A stretch of 64,000 nucleotides of DNA from Lepidodermella squamata (Eukaryota > Gastrotricha), in NCBI GenBank assembly GCA_047495785.1, contig JBLDXI010000024.1, forward strand, positions 1,116,001 to 1,180,000, written 5' to 3'. Positions 42,501 through 54,122 of this stretch are shown here, in pieces; the stretch's first letter is position 1; each line of letters starts with the position of its first letter. Under the pieces are notes generated by a model that saw only the letters and a list, made by a program, of their open reading frames with translations, was not told where the DNA came from and made no database searches. Both the position numbers and the translations under genes were made by a program.

Positions 42501-44977
42501 AAGAGATCTCAGTCATGCTATACACCGATTGGCTGAGGAGGCCTGAGTTTGAATGGATCGCTGTTGGCCGTCCATTCGTCCAAGACAAAGATGACTTGGA
42601 CTTTCCATACAAACAGTTCAAAATTACTCGAAGCTCCAACACTTCAGTTGTTGGATTCAAGCCTGATAGTGGGCAAATCATGATTTACGCGCCCAAAGTT
42701 CAACCTGGTACTTATGAGCTGCAATTTCAAATCATCGACGATAAATTGAATGTGGAAGCAAATTCTAGTGTTACAATCAACGTCGAAATTTTGCCGCAAA
42801 TTTTTCTATCCGGCGCGCATTCCCTTCGACTCAATGGTCTATCGTCCTTTCAAGTCGTTAGTGCTGGTGAGACACCTGCGCGGACTAAGCGAGACGTGTC
42901 TTCTGCATATGTCAGTAGCCGTTTGTCCCGCCTGCGAAACACCATTGCCGCAATTTTTAATGTTGATGTTGTAAATGTGACAATGCTATCGGTTTCCGAC
43001 GTTCCGGCTATACCTGGTTACTTACCGAATGGCCCAAGATCGCCAGCCACTGACGTGTTTTTCACGATTGCTGACCAAACTGGGAATTTTGACCCGAAAT
43101 TCAGCCGCGATTTTGTATCATCTAAGCTATTGGCAAATAAGCGCCAAATTGAGGAGACTGTGGATGTTGAAATCAGCGGCGCACCCGGTGACGCTTGCAG
43201 CCCTGATCCGCTGTCTGTTTGCCCGAATTCCGACTCATGCTTCACAACTATTCAGCTGGATGATACGAGCCCGTTGATGATTGATGCGAATGCAACGCCG
43301 TTCGTCAGTGTTAAGCTGTCAATGGCTCCGGCTTGCAGTGGTTGCCCGGCTGCTTCGGCCATCGATTCTGTCAAAACATGTAGCTGTATCGCGGGTCGTG
43401 GAACCTGTTTGAACGAAACCCATCCATCCGGCTGCTCCTGCACCGCTCCTTTCGACGGACCTCGCTGTGAAATGACTTCACGCTCATTCCAATGGCCTGG
43501 TGGTGGCTATGTAGTTTTGCCTTTGAAGCCATTCCCGACTGCTTGTAACTCCGGAACATTCAAAATGGAAATTCTCCCGAATCAAACCAGCACTGATACT
43601 CTGGTGATGTTCCTCGGCGCAACTTGGTTGTTGCCTAATGCGACAAATTGTCCGTTTTTGATGCTCGAGATAATTTCTGGCCAGCCGCAGTTGACTATAG
43701 ACCTTTGCTCGGCTTCCACTCTAACGCCGACAGTCATGCGTTTGGGAAATATTGGAGACGCACTGGCACCTGGAAGATCTTTCCGGCTGGAGGTTACGTG
43801 GTCAGGGGCCAAATTCACCATGATGTCACCAGATTGCCGGAGCCCGTGCGCCGTCACTGCTGTTGTGCCCGGCCCTGGTCGCCTGTTGACTGGTACAAGC
43901 GTTGTACTGCTCGGCGGGAAGCCTTTACCCGGCGAATTCCAGCTCGACGAGATCGCTCAATTGAAGCAAACCCGCTCAAGCAATTTTTCAGGCTGCTTAC
44001 GCAATTTGTGGATCAACAATGAACTGTATGATTTGTGGCTCGATGGTATGGACGCAACGTATGGCCGAACTGTGCCTGGCTGTCCTAGCTCATTTCTGGC
44101 GTGTAACGCTGATTTGACAACAACAAAACCTGCTCAATCCGCCACCACATCGATAATGAACGCTGCGACCCCGACTAGCATGCAATGCAACAACCCGACG
44201 CTGAGTCAGTGCGCGTCCGCTGCTAATCGACCGGCCTACTGCCGATGCAAACCAGGTCATTCGGGTAAATTCTGCGAAAACGAGACGGTTCCGTTTAGTT
44301 TCGGCCAGCAGAGCTTTATTCGCTGGGAAATGCAGCCTAGCGAGGTCAGCATTCAGTCTGCCTACATCGAAATGCAAGTTTCGTTCCGGAGCCGCGATCG
44401 GGATGGAATTTTATTCTGGCTTGACTCGGCTCAAGTTTTGAGCCAGCAAGTTATGAGCAGGCGCCGGATAAACGAACCCGATCACGTTGCTCTGCTCATC
44501 TCCAGCGGTCTTCTGGCTGCGAAAATTCAGTTACCGCCGATGAAAGAATCTGATTCAATCTACTACCGATCTTTTGACTTGCCTAGTGTTGTAGACGGCG
44601 CTTGGCACACGGCGTTGTTGACGGTTGATTTCGTGGCGTGCTCGCTTCGCATGAAGCTAAACCACGGCCAGGGCGCATCGCACAACATGATGTGGCCGTT
44701 ACCCGATTCAGTTTGCAGTCCAACATCGCGCAGCCCCGTATTCCTCCTCGGGCCTGCTGGGTTTTGGTACGCCGGTGGTCGGCCTGACGTTGTTGGATCG
44801 GAGGATTTGCAACTTAACAACGCGTGTTTGCAAGATGTCAGAATCAATGGCTATGTACTCCCGATGTCAGCATCTGAGACGACCAGTCCGCTGGCCAAAG
44901 TCGTTGATTCGCAGGGTGTCTCTAGCGGGTGTTCAGCCGTTCCATCACCGGCGCCTCGAGACTTTTCGGTGTTATAA
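36574..44977 (+). CDS. Type III classical cadherin ectodomain, no membrane anchor
   Basis: Nine exons: 36574-36910, 36971-37168, 37221-37458, 37512-38287, 38432-38931, 38987-39121, 39170-39688, 39885-40158, 40287-44977 (total 2,555 aa; an alternative ATG at 36601 gives 2,546). After a signal peptide there is a long array of cadherin repeats. I see twelve DxNDxxP-type linkers, such as DVNDKPPAF, DVNDHPPVF, DINDNAPVF and DVNNHPPHL, plus degenerate ones. Next comes a region matching the primitive classic cadherin domain with a furin-like RTKR (42881-42892). Then follow EGF, laminin G, EGF and laminin G modules (from about 43380 to 44940). This order is that of DN-cadherin. Unlike those proteins, the frame stops 17 residues after GCSAV..., with no transmembrane helix and no catenin-binding tail. 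AATAAA follows at 45017. It looks secreted. Confidence 0.82.
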
Positions 44978-45016
44978 TTATAATTTGTAATAACGAATCT
45001 GTAATTTAATTATTAT

Positions 45017-45022
45017 AATAAA
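45017..45022 (+). terminator. Poly(A) signal, cadherin gene
   Basis: AATAAA 40 bp after the cadherin stop. It supports genuine termination rather than a missed further exon. Confidence 0.5.
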
Positions 45023-45178
45023 TTTAATTATTGTTTATTAATTTGCATAAGCAATTATTACAGAAATCAGATTGAAGCAAAGCCGAGTCGGCATGACACA
45101 AAATAACGCCAATCCATAAATAATATAAACGATATGAACGAGGGAGTGTCTTATCGTCGTCGACATCGTCTTATACTA

Positions 45179-45409
45179 TTATTTTTCGTTCCTTATTTTT
45201 GGTTTCAAGTTTTTCGAGTCGCAGTATTTTCCTAGCCTTCGCCGCCTTTCCGCGGCAATTTTGAACTCGTCACGCGTCCATAAGCCGAACCAACGCCAAC
45301 TCTGGACCCCGAACAACCGATCGCGGCAGTCGTCAAGCCTCTCAGAAATTTTGTTCCTTTTAGACTCCTGCTTCTCCCTAGAACCCAAGAATATTTGCCG
45401 TGACCTCAT
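45179..45409 (-). CDS. Possible small charged protein
   Basis: A 76-codon minus-strand frame rich in Arg, Lys and Glu (WTRDEFKIAAERRRRLGKY) has base composition more like neighbouring exons than introns. TTTATT at 45034-45039 could be its poly(A) signal. No family recognised and no splice evidence; it may be chance. Confidence 0.3.
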   Translation of the reverse strand: MRSRQIFLGSREKQESKRNKISERLDDCRDRLFGVQSWRWFGLWTRDEFKIAAERRRRLGKYCDSKNLKPKIRNEK

Positions 45410-45699
45410 TTTGGATTTTGGGACATAACTGGCTCAAAAATGTTACAGATGTAGGGGGTCTTTTGAAGATCATCGGCAGACAACCAGTCTTTGAGCTTTC
45501 AAAATTAATGTAATGACATCAATTTTCGGCCAAATCGCCCAAAGTACCCATTTCACCCCTAACGACGGTAGTCTGAATTATTGCAATAAAAAATTTATTA
45601 GAGAAATTTGAAATTTCGTTCAACCGGTATCAAATTGTAACACGTATTTTTGGAACACTGACGGTAGAAATTAGCATAATATATCACGGCAAAATGATT
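45410..45699. other. Intergenic
   Basis: Contains TTTATT at 45594-45599, a candidate minus-strand poly(A) signal for the receptor kinase at 45700-49064. Nothing else seen. Confidence 0.4.
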
Positions 45700-48600
45700 T
45701 CACACATGGAAATCACAACCGTTTGAAGTTACATTACACCGGACTGGTTTTGGCTCCATGTACTGGTGGCTGATATCTGTCGATGCTGTACTGTTTCCAC
45801 CTGAAGATCTACTCGCATCTTTGTCGGCTCGAAGAATGTTCAGCAACTCGCTGAATCGAGGCCTTGCAAGCCGATGCGGCAACCAACAACGCTTCATAAT
45901 TTTGAAATATCTGAAAAATTAATAATTGAATTAGTTTCAAATTATCTTGATACGAATTTTCTTACAAATCTGTTGTGCAGTGAAGAGGTTGATCAGGGTG
46001 GCCGGAGTATTTGCTGACGAAATCGAAAACTTCAACATTCGATCGGGTATCATAAGGCCGCAGGCCATTTGAGCAAATTTCCCAGCAAACAACGCCAAAA
46101 CTCCACACATCACTTCGCTCCTCGAACAAAAAGCTTGACTGCAGCGATTCAGGCGGCCACCATCGGATGGGAATTGGCCGATTACGATCAATTGGCTTGT
46201 AGTACTCTGACTCATTCAAATGCCTCGCCAGGCCGAAATCTGACAGTTTCAACAGAGTCATGTAAGGCAAATTTTCGACAAGAACATTTCGGCAGGCCAA
46301 GTCGCGATGGATGCAATTTTTCGAAGCTAAATAGGTCATTGCCGAGCAGATTTGGGTCATGAAGTTGACTCGATCCTCCATAGTCAAACTCACGCCTTTG
46401 TTCGATAAATAGCTACGCAAATCGCCTTCAGCCATGTAAGGAACCACGATTTGAAGACTCTGGCTATCTCGCGAGACGCAGATTCCGATCAATTTTAGAA
46501 TATTCACGTGGTTGAACGAGAACATTACAGCACTTTCGCGGATAAAGTCCAAATTTTCACTCGGTGATTCAGATCTCAATTGTTTAATCGCAACGTCTTC
46601 GAGGCCCTTCGGAGTTTTGAAGAATCCCTTATAGACAACGCCCTTACTACCCCGTCCTAACACGTTGTTTTGAGAGATGATCAGCGAGCTGCTGTCAATT
46701 GATGCAATCAAGAAAAACTGGCGCAGCTCGTCGCGTTCTGTCTGGGTCATCAGCGTGTTCGTGTCGTCAGCAATTATTGCGTCAATATAGGTCATTGCTT
46801 CGTTAATTTGTACGTATTTTTCGGCCTTGCGATTTTCCTTCGATTTTGATGATGCTTGGCGCACGTATAAAATAACTACACATATGGCAAGGCATGCTAC
46901 GATTGCCGATAAAACAGCCGCAACGATCGGCAAAGTTATGTTGGATCGAACTTGCTCGATTTGAGCTCCGGTCACCAAGTACTTCGTTGATAGAGAGTCA
47001 CATGCTAAAAAAGATTGAAAATTAATTATACAATTAAAAATTGTGAATAATTGTTTTTTAATTAAATTTAAAATTTATTAAAATTTAAAAATATTTTTTG
47101 TTACCATCATAGCAGGGAAAAACCGGTGTTTCATCGGCATGTTCGCTAGCTTTGATCACCTTACTCGCCGTGCAATTGACCCGACATAGCCCATTAGCGG
47201 TGCAGTTATTTTCCGGCTTTGCGAGGTACCACGTAACGTCGTCATTAATCGCGAGAACTTTGTCGATTTCCCAGTTTCCTAACGGTTTGTAACCGTAAAC
47301 TTCAGACCCAGACGATGTGAAAGACCTCGTGTAGCGGAATATGTCGTACTTTGGATAACCATCGCCTTGTTTGTAGAACGAGAAAGTTCGGTAGTTTTCG
47401 GTGGGAAATGAGACATTTAAAATGTGTTTGTACAGAGCGTAACCGTCGACAGAGACGTCGAAGTAAGAGGAATTGCAATAAAGAGGACTTAAGCGACATC
47501 GCTCGGTGTAGAAACTTCTGAGCCCGAACACGCCTGCGTAGATAGCATTGCTTATACTATCGAGGGCATCCGAATTAGGAAACTGCATGTCACCGAAATT
47601 TCTTTCGTCTAAAATTCAATAAATTTGCCAATAAATTATCAAAACATCAAAAACAAACCGCAAATTGAGTAAGATGAAGTTCTGTTCAGGGAGCACGGCT
47701 TGTTTTGAGTTTCGAAATATTCTAATACGAAAAAACGTTCATCTATCGGATGAAAAAATGGAAATATTTTACCGTTCAACCAAGGGTCTGTCTTTTCGTC
47801 CAAGCCTTGAAATATTTTCGTTGCCAGCCATTCTCGAAAATTGCTGTTCTTCTCATTCGGGTTTGATCGCATTTTCCCAGCGGAGGTACTTGGCCTGAAA
47901 GTTATCGACCACTGAGCTGCATTTTGCTGATTTGGCAAGGTTAGTTGGGATCCCCAAAAATCTCTGGAAAGTTAAGCAATAAAATAACACTCGGTTTTGC
48001 CATCAAAATTTACCCCGCAACTATGAATAATTTCGGATCCGGAATCTGAGCTAGCTTTTCCTTATTGCTCTGCTTTATCAGGGCATCCAACAGGCCTGAT
48101 ATTGAGGTAGCTTCACAGAAGCAAATTATAGGCCTGATTTGCCGATTTTCTAAAATTTTCGCAACGGCTTGGTCAAAATTAGAGTCGAGAGATTGGTTCA
48201 AAGGTAGGAGGATAGGTTGACCGCCCGCGATGCATACACTGGAATTCAGCAGGTGTTGGGCGACTGCCTCTCCGCCATTTTCCCCGTAGGCACCCTCGCT
48301 GTAAAGCAGATGGACGCATTTCCAGTCGAAACGACCAACAAGATCAGCAATCGCCTTCGCTAGGTAAAAATCTGAAGGCGAAGCCCGAGCGTAGAGGTTG
48401 TATTGGCTTCGGTCACTGAGTGCTGGTGACGTAGCGCTGTAGTCAATCTAAAAAAGCAGTTAATTATTAAAAAATCTTCCTTAATTAATTTACCATTGGA
48501 ATGCCGAAAGCAGCGAAATCTGGCGCGACTTTTTGAGCAACGCGACTGTAGCCGGCGCCAACTACAAAGGCAAGAGGCGGTGAACTCGGCGCTCTCGTCC

Positions 48601-49064
48601 GCCGTTTCACCAGCCAGTCTAAAATTTGCGATTTTGCATAGTTCTCCGATCCGCACGAGTCGACAATTTCGTAGCCGAGTTTTATTCCGTTCGGAAGAAT
48701 TGGCGGTTTGGCGTTATTAACATCCTCAATTATGCGACGGAATTGAGATATTAAAATCGCTTGATTATACGCTATTGTGCCACAAATGCTGAAATTCAGG
48801 CGTGAATAGACGAAAAAAATTGAATTTTAATTAATTTTACCTATCATCGCTTTGAAGACTGACTTTTGTGAACCGAGCAGGTACAAGGTAATTTACGGAA
48901 ATGGTTCCAGGATTCGGGGAAGATGTCTGAAAGTAAAAAAAATAGTTTTTTAATCGCATTAAAATAGTAATTTTAAATACCCTTAGAATTATTGCATGAG
49001 ATAAACCAGCTCCAATAAGCAAGACTAAACAGGCAAATTGGTGTGGCATAGGTGGCTCGAACAA
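45700..49064 (-). CDS. Venus flytrap receptor tyrosine kinase, divergent copy 3
   Basis: Nine minus-strand exons: 48981-49064, 48841-48926, 48494-48788, 48014-48447, 47773-47963, 47659-47721, 47105-47608, 45966-47004, 45700-45910 (total 968 aa). A second in-frame ATG at 49049 would shorten the leader by five residues. It has a signal peptide, a class C-like flytrap domain (DSCGSENYAKSQI, FVVGAGYSRVAQKVAP), a membrane segment (LPIVAAVLSAIVACLAICVV) and an intact tyrosine kinase: GRGSKGVVY, VAIK, HRDLACRN, DFGLARHL, WPPESL and CW..LARPRF. The 63-bp exon (47659-47721) has the same size and position as in copies 1 and 2. The big exon of copies 1 and 2 is split here by an intron at 47005-47104. 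It is on the opposite strand and far more diverged, so it is an older paralogue. Confidence 0.87.
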
Positions 49065-49755
49065 TCAACTTGTCATTTTCAGTCAACAATTACGGATGAA
49101 TGTTTTGTGATGCAAGCGGCTGTGTGTAGATTTTTGCATTCATGAAGCACTTTACGAAGCACAAACTACAATCTTATTATATTACTACAAAAAAACGGCA
49201 CCTTCGTTTTTTACAGTAGTAATAATAATAATGATGCTGTGCGCCCGTGTCAACGCGCGCTGCAAAAAAAACGACTGTGTCCCCATTTGTGTACTATACA
49301 CCTGTATATAAGCTTTATTGGCATGCAGCGCACAAATAATCATCATCGCACAAGGCATGAGTCACCCTCCTCGGCTACGGGCCCCTCGCTCGCTAGCTTG
49401 AAGCCAAGCGAGGCGGACATCAATTGTGAGCTGAAAGATGAAGGATGAAGGTTGAGAGGATAAAAGTATTATCGTGGCGCTGCCTTGCTATTGACGTAAC
49501 GTTGAAGCGAGCGGATTTTCTTCAGGCTGCGTTTCATTTCTTCCGTTGTGAGATGAAAACCAGTTCATATGAAAAGAAGTTTTGCGCGATGAATCATCAC
49601 CGCTTGAAAAAGCTAAACCATCGTCTCATTTCACAACAAAGGAATTCCAATCAGAAATTGCATAGAAATTCATCCAGGTATTCAACTTTACTGTTTAAAA
49701 TATTGTCTGCGATTCAATCGGATCATTTTAATCATGAATATTCAAAAAATTATTT
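49065..49755. other. Intergenic, no gene seen
   Basis: Upstream region of receptor copy 3 and downstream region of the acidic precursor gene. Short plus-strand frames look like chance. No repeat recognised. Confidence 0.4.
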
Positions 49756-50280
49756 TCACGAGCTTCGCATAGCCGCCATCAATGACGATGGTCGTTGAAA
49801 ATAATGCTTGCCGCGTCGGATGGAGACGGATGGGAAGGTGGGTGCCACAAATGACGGCTTTCGAGCCGCTTCTGCACCAGCCGGAATTCGTTTCTGGCGA
49901 TCATCATCGCTGCTGCTGTCATCCTCATCATCATCTTCCTCCTCGTCCTCTAGAAATACATCATCGGCGGGTTTGTGGTCTTGAAGAAGCAAGTTGTAGA
50001 GGTTGAACATGGCTGACAGTTCCGTGCTTTTCGAGTCATCTTCCTCGTCTTCGTCCTCATCATGATCTTCGGCGACTATATTCGAGCCATTGTTGATTTC
50101 GACAACTAAAAAATGAATTTCGTAAAATTTAAAAAATTATGAAATTTTGGTACCTGGCTCAATCAACTCATCGTCGCCATTGTCGAAACCACGGTCAGGA
50201 ATGAGTGGCGCCGAAAGGGAAAAACTAAAATAGCACACTTCGAGGACAAAAAACGAAATTGCTACACTTCTTAGCTGCAT
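49756..50280 (-). CDS. Secreted acidic precursor, prohormone-like
   Basis: Two exons, 50154-50280 and 49756-50105, encode 158 aa. A signal peptide (about residues 1-25) is followed by a strongly acidic spacer with long Asp/Glu runs, then RQKR and a basic C-terminal region (IPAGAEAARKPSF ... IRRGKHYFQRPSS) with a second dibasic RR followed by GK. Acidic spacers ended by furin or prohormone convertase sites are typical of neuropeptide and peptide-hormone precursors. I do not recognise the predicted peptides, so this is inference from architecture. A secreted acidic matrix protein is an alternative. The next gene upstream on the same strand has a similar layout. Confidence 0.65.
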
Positions 50281-50509
50281 CTCAATTAAGACAGAAACTA
50301 AAATGTTGATGAAAAATTAAAGCAAAGGCGGAATTTATTGCGTATCGAAGCGAAAGTAGGCGTCTATACCGTCCATTTCGGTATAAAAAAAAATGAACCT
50401 CATTTGCGTGCGGTTATTCATCGGTGGGCAATATAGACTTGGTTCATAAAATAGCATGAATTATTGATGGGGTCAAAAGATTTGATGAATCAGCGATTAT
50501 TTCTGCATA

Positions 50510-50811
50510 TTATGACTGCTGGAAGTGATACGGTCTGTTGGCTCGGTTGCGAGACGCGCTGCTCTGGCGAGATCGAGCCCCGCCGATGTAGGCTAGTCCG
50601 CGCTTTCTGAGGCCATGGCTACCGCCGCCAGCAGAAAATGAGTCACTATCACCGAAAAATTTGTGCTGAGTCGGCCAAAGTTCTAATAAGAAGAAAATTG
50701 CTCAAATCTCGATTTTAAAATTTCCAAGAAAAAGTAACCCCTCATCCTCGCCTCGGCAATTAGAGCGTGGGAAACCACAATTAAGATGACGCAGCAAAAA
50801 ACCAGTTTCAT
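50510..50811 (-). CDS. Small secreted precursor, prohormone-like
   Basis: Two exons, 50739-50811 and 50510-50682 (56-bp intron), encode 81 aa. There is a clear signal peptide (KLVFCCVILIVVSHALIAEA), a short spacer, then RKR followed by GLAYIGGARSRQSSASRNRA and a C-terminus ending PYHFQQS. Without splicing the frame stops soon after the leader; the splice is supported by GT-AG ends and by exposing the processing site. The resemblance of GLAYIGGAR to arthropod NPLP1-type peptides is faint and I do not rely on it. TTTATT at 50334-50339 may be the poly(A) signal. Adjacent and codirectional with the acidic precursor. Confidence 0.6.
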
Positions 50812-51063
50812 CGCCGTTAGTCCTTGATAATGCTACTCGAATAGAATGATGACAAGAAAGTGATTTGAACCCCCGCTTGTAAATAACATAAATTTTTATT
50901 TCGAATTCGGAAGATGTAGCCGCGTGGGTTATCATTGTTATTCAGCTAACGAACACCGGAATTTTTTTACATAATATATATATCAATCATTTTCCTATAT
51001 ATCATCGATTGGCAATTATATTGTTCATCTCCTCCTTTGACTAAAATTGGCTATAATTTGATT

Positions 51064-54000
51064 TCAGACGGTTTGAGCTGAATTTTTAACAGAGCTGCTA
51101 TTTCGGCCGAAAAGTGTTCGGAAATTGATAGGCCGGGCACGAAGCAGTAGACACAGATAGCCGAGGTACCGAAAACCGACCAGAAGAGCGACTAGCGCCA
51201 AAAAGTCCCTCGTCATATTGTCCTAAATGGGGCAAAATAAATAAATAATTAATTGGAGATGACTCTCAACAAAAGAATACTAAATTATTTTTTTAAATTA
51301 GAAAAAATTCTAAAATAATTACCGGGCTGTAATTGAGGCTGGCAATGACAGCTGCACCGTCGGCAAAACATCTCGACGAAGGTGAAGTTGAGTTACCAGA
51401 TGTTCCATTGCCATCGGCCATGACACTCCGAAAGGTTTGAGGTGAAAACAGACTTGTGGTCGCATCAGTGGTGGGTGATAACGTCGACTCGAACGTTGAG
51501 GCCAGACTCGTGGTTAACGTGGACGGAAACATGGTCGTTGTGACGTTATCATCCGGCAAATATTCACATCTGAAATGATAAAAAAATATTATAGAATAAA
51601 TATTCGAATTTATTAGAATAAATCTTACGTCAAGTTGCCGTAGTATTGCCATTGGTTGATGACTAAGATTTCATTCGCATATTTGAACCAACTGAGGTAC
51701 TCAAGCCAGATGAAGTAGGGAGGAATCGAGGCGTCATTGAGGAAAAACCCGCCGAAAAGCATGAAAGGCACGCAAATCGGCCCGGCAATAGACAACGCCA
51801 CCGAAACATCGCCAGCCATCGTCGAGACGGCATAACCGAAGGAGACTACGACATGGGTTAGCAGAATGGCTGTTCCTACGCAGATGAAGTAGGCGTCGAC
51901 ATCAGGCCGGAATCCGACCATCCAGTACATGACTGTCGAGAAAATGATGGGCAGTAGTATGAATACCGGAACATCGGACAGCGTCTTGCATAGGTAGTAG
52001 ACCGACACGCGGTACATCCCATTTTCGTGCTCTCGTTTGAAAATAGCCAACTCGCCCGGGAAAACGTTGATAACAGAGAAGGCGTTGGAGTAGGTTGCGT
52101 TAGTTAGAATTAGGAAAATTGCACCGTTAATGTTCTGAACAGCTTTTTGATTATTCGGTTGGCCAAGGTAGAGGAGACCCGCGAAAAGGGCGATGATTAT
52201 ATTTTGAATTAGACGAACTTGAAGTAGGGATTTATCGCGAACGTTAGTCACCCAAGATCTGAAAATCGACATTACATTTTTTTCGATTTTTTTAGCTTTA
52301 ATTACCTCCAAGCAACGTGTTTTAATTGACGGAAATATCCAGCTTTATAGGGAGATACTTTCGATAGGTCAAGCGCGGTTGGGGACTGAAATTTAAAATT
52401 TTAAAATCGGCAAATAAAATTCTGAACAAACTTACCACTACGACGTTGTCTAAAGCAGAGGAAGCTTGGTTTACAGCAGCCTTCAGCGCCCTGCATTCTG
52501 TCGATTTATCAAACGTGTCGCAAATTTTGTTGACCCGCTCGCGGCAGTCAATTTCTTTGCCAGGGACAATCGCAAGGGTGTGAATGTAAAAATCAGCCGG
52601 GTTAAACTGCTGCGGGCAAATGTAGCCGGCTCGTTGGAAAAAATCCCGAGCAGCCTGCGCCGAACCCATGTAAGCAATTCGTCCCTCCGCAAGCAGAAGT
52701 AAACTTGGAAAATTTCAAAATTAATTTATCGTTATTCGAAAATTAAATAATTTACTTGTCGAATAATGCGAAAACTTGAGACGAAGGTTGATGGATCGTG
52801 CATAGCACAGTTTTCCCCTTACTAGCCATTCCTCGCAGGGTTTGAACAACGTTTTCTGCCATGAAAGAATCAAGGCCTGATGTAGGCTCATCGCAAAACA
52901 TGAGCGGTGGGTTAGTTAGAACTTCAGAGGCGAAAGCCAGACGTTTCCGCTCGCCGCCAGAAATCGATTTGACGCGGCCTGGAACTCCGATAATCGTATT
53001 TTTACATTTATTCAGGCCCAACTCGCGGGTAACCTCGTCGATACGAAGCTGCCGTTCTTCGTCCGTCAAATTATTGTCCATTCTCAACATCGCTTGGAAC
53101 CATAAATGCTCCCTAATAAATTCTTAAAATTCACCATTTAATTGGAATGAAATTCTACAAACTTGACAGTGAGAACTCCAACGAATAAATCCTCCTGTTG
53201 AACGTAGGCTGAAAGACTGCTGATTCCAGCGCCGACCGGCAGGCCGTTGACCTTAACGTCGCCACTAATATCTAAACCGCCGGTATTTCGGCGGGTCAAA
53301 ACATTGAGTAGGGTCGTTTTTCCGCTGCCACTGGCACCCATAATCGCCAAAAGTGATCCAGGTCGAACGATCCCAGAAACTGGAAATTCGTAATACATAA
53401 GTTAATAAAAAAGCAAATAAAATGTGATTAATCTTCAATTTTAGAATTTTTGTGAAAATTCAATAAAAATTTCCAACTTTTTTAAATTGTTTTAAAAATA
53501 ATTTTAAAATTTTTCAATTTATTTAATTTATTTAATTTGAATTTTAGAATTTTTCGTACAATTCCATTTCAATCATTTTTTAAGTTTAGATTTTTTTGAA
53601 TTTTTCGCAATTTTTAGGATTTTTCTATCGAATTTGGGAAGATTCTTCCTCACCTCCTTTCAAGATGGGTCTCGCTGGAGTGTCGGCGGTTCTTTTGAAT
53701 ATCGACTTTTTCGGTGGCAGGGTGACTCGAATGTCTTCCCATGACAACGTGATTTGTTCACTTTTATCCGTATTACTCGAAAAATTCCTAGTTATCATCG
53801 GCGGCCTCGATCGCCGGCCCGAACTGCTGATACCCGTCGAAACAGGCAGGCTGGTTTTATTGGCTGTACTGCCGTAATTGCCGCTAGTTGCCGTGTTCGA
53901 TCCTCGGCCCTCTTTATGCCGGCTGCTGGTCAAAAGTGAACTCTCGCCGGCATCTTTGTTGAAAGAAACTACCGTGTTAGAGGTACGGCCGCCGTCCCAC

Positions 54001-54122
54001 GGCTGAGCGTCCCAAGGTTGAGAGTCGGAAAAACCCCGAACTTTATTGGTGCCGGCCGAGCCGCTTTCACCGGGCCATGCCGGATTTGATGGCGCAAATG
54101 GGTCTTTCTCAGTATTATCCAT
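51064..54122 (-). CDS. ABCG (White-type) half-transporter
   Basis: Eight minus-strand exons: 53654-54122, 53163-53379, 52756-53112, 52436-52703, 52306-52385, 51629-52258, 51323-51569, 51064-51222 (total 808 aa). A long Ser/Gly-rich N-terminus with [12 protein letters not shown] precedes the ATPase domain: [20 protein letters not shown], Walker A GASGSGKT, signature SGGERKR, Walker [13 protein letters not shown] and IHQPSSQVF. Six membrane spans follow with the ABCG hallmarks [26 protein letters not shown] and FGGFFLN, then a large Ser/Thr-rich extracellular loop before the last helix and a GYL.LLLRAR end. ATP-binding-first order and half size place it in subfamily G. White-family members carry pigment precursors, sterols or other lipophilic substrates as dimers; the substrate here is unknown. 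The last loop carries an added STSP-rich stretch. Confidence 0.9.

Noticed and set aside
45134-45235. 33-codon frame with a hydrophobic stretch, downstream of the cadherin
   Set aside because: Considered as a missing membrane exon. It has no in-phase acceptor, lies beyond the poly(A) signal and contains no cytoplasmic catenin-binding sequence.
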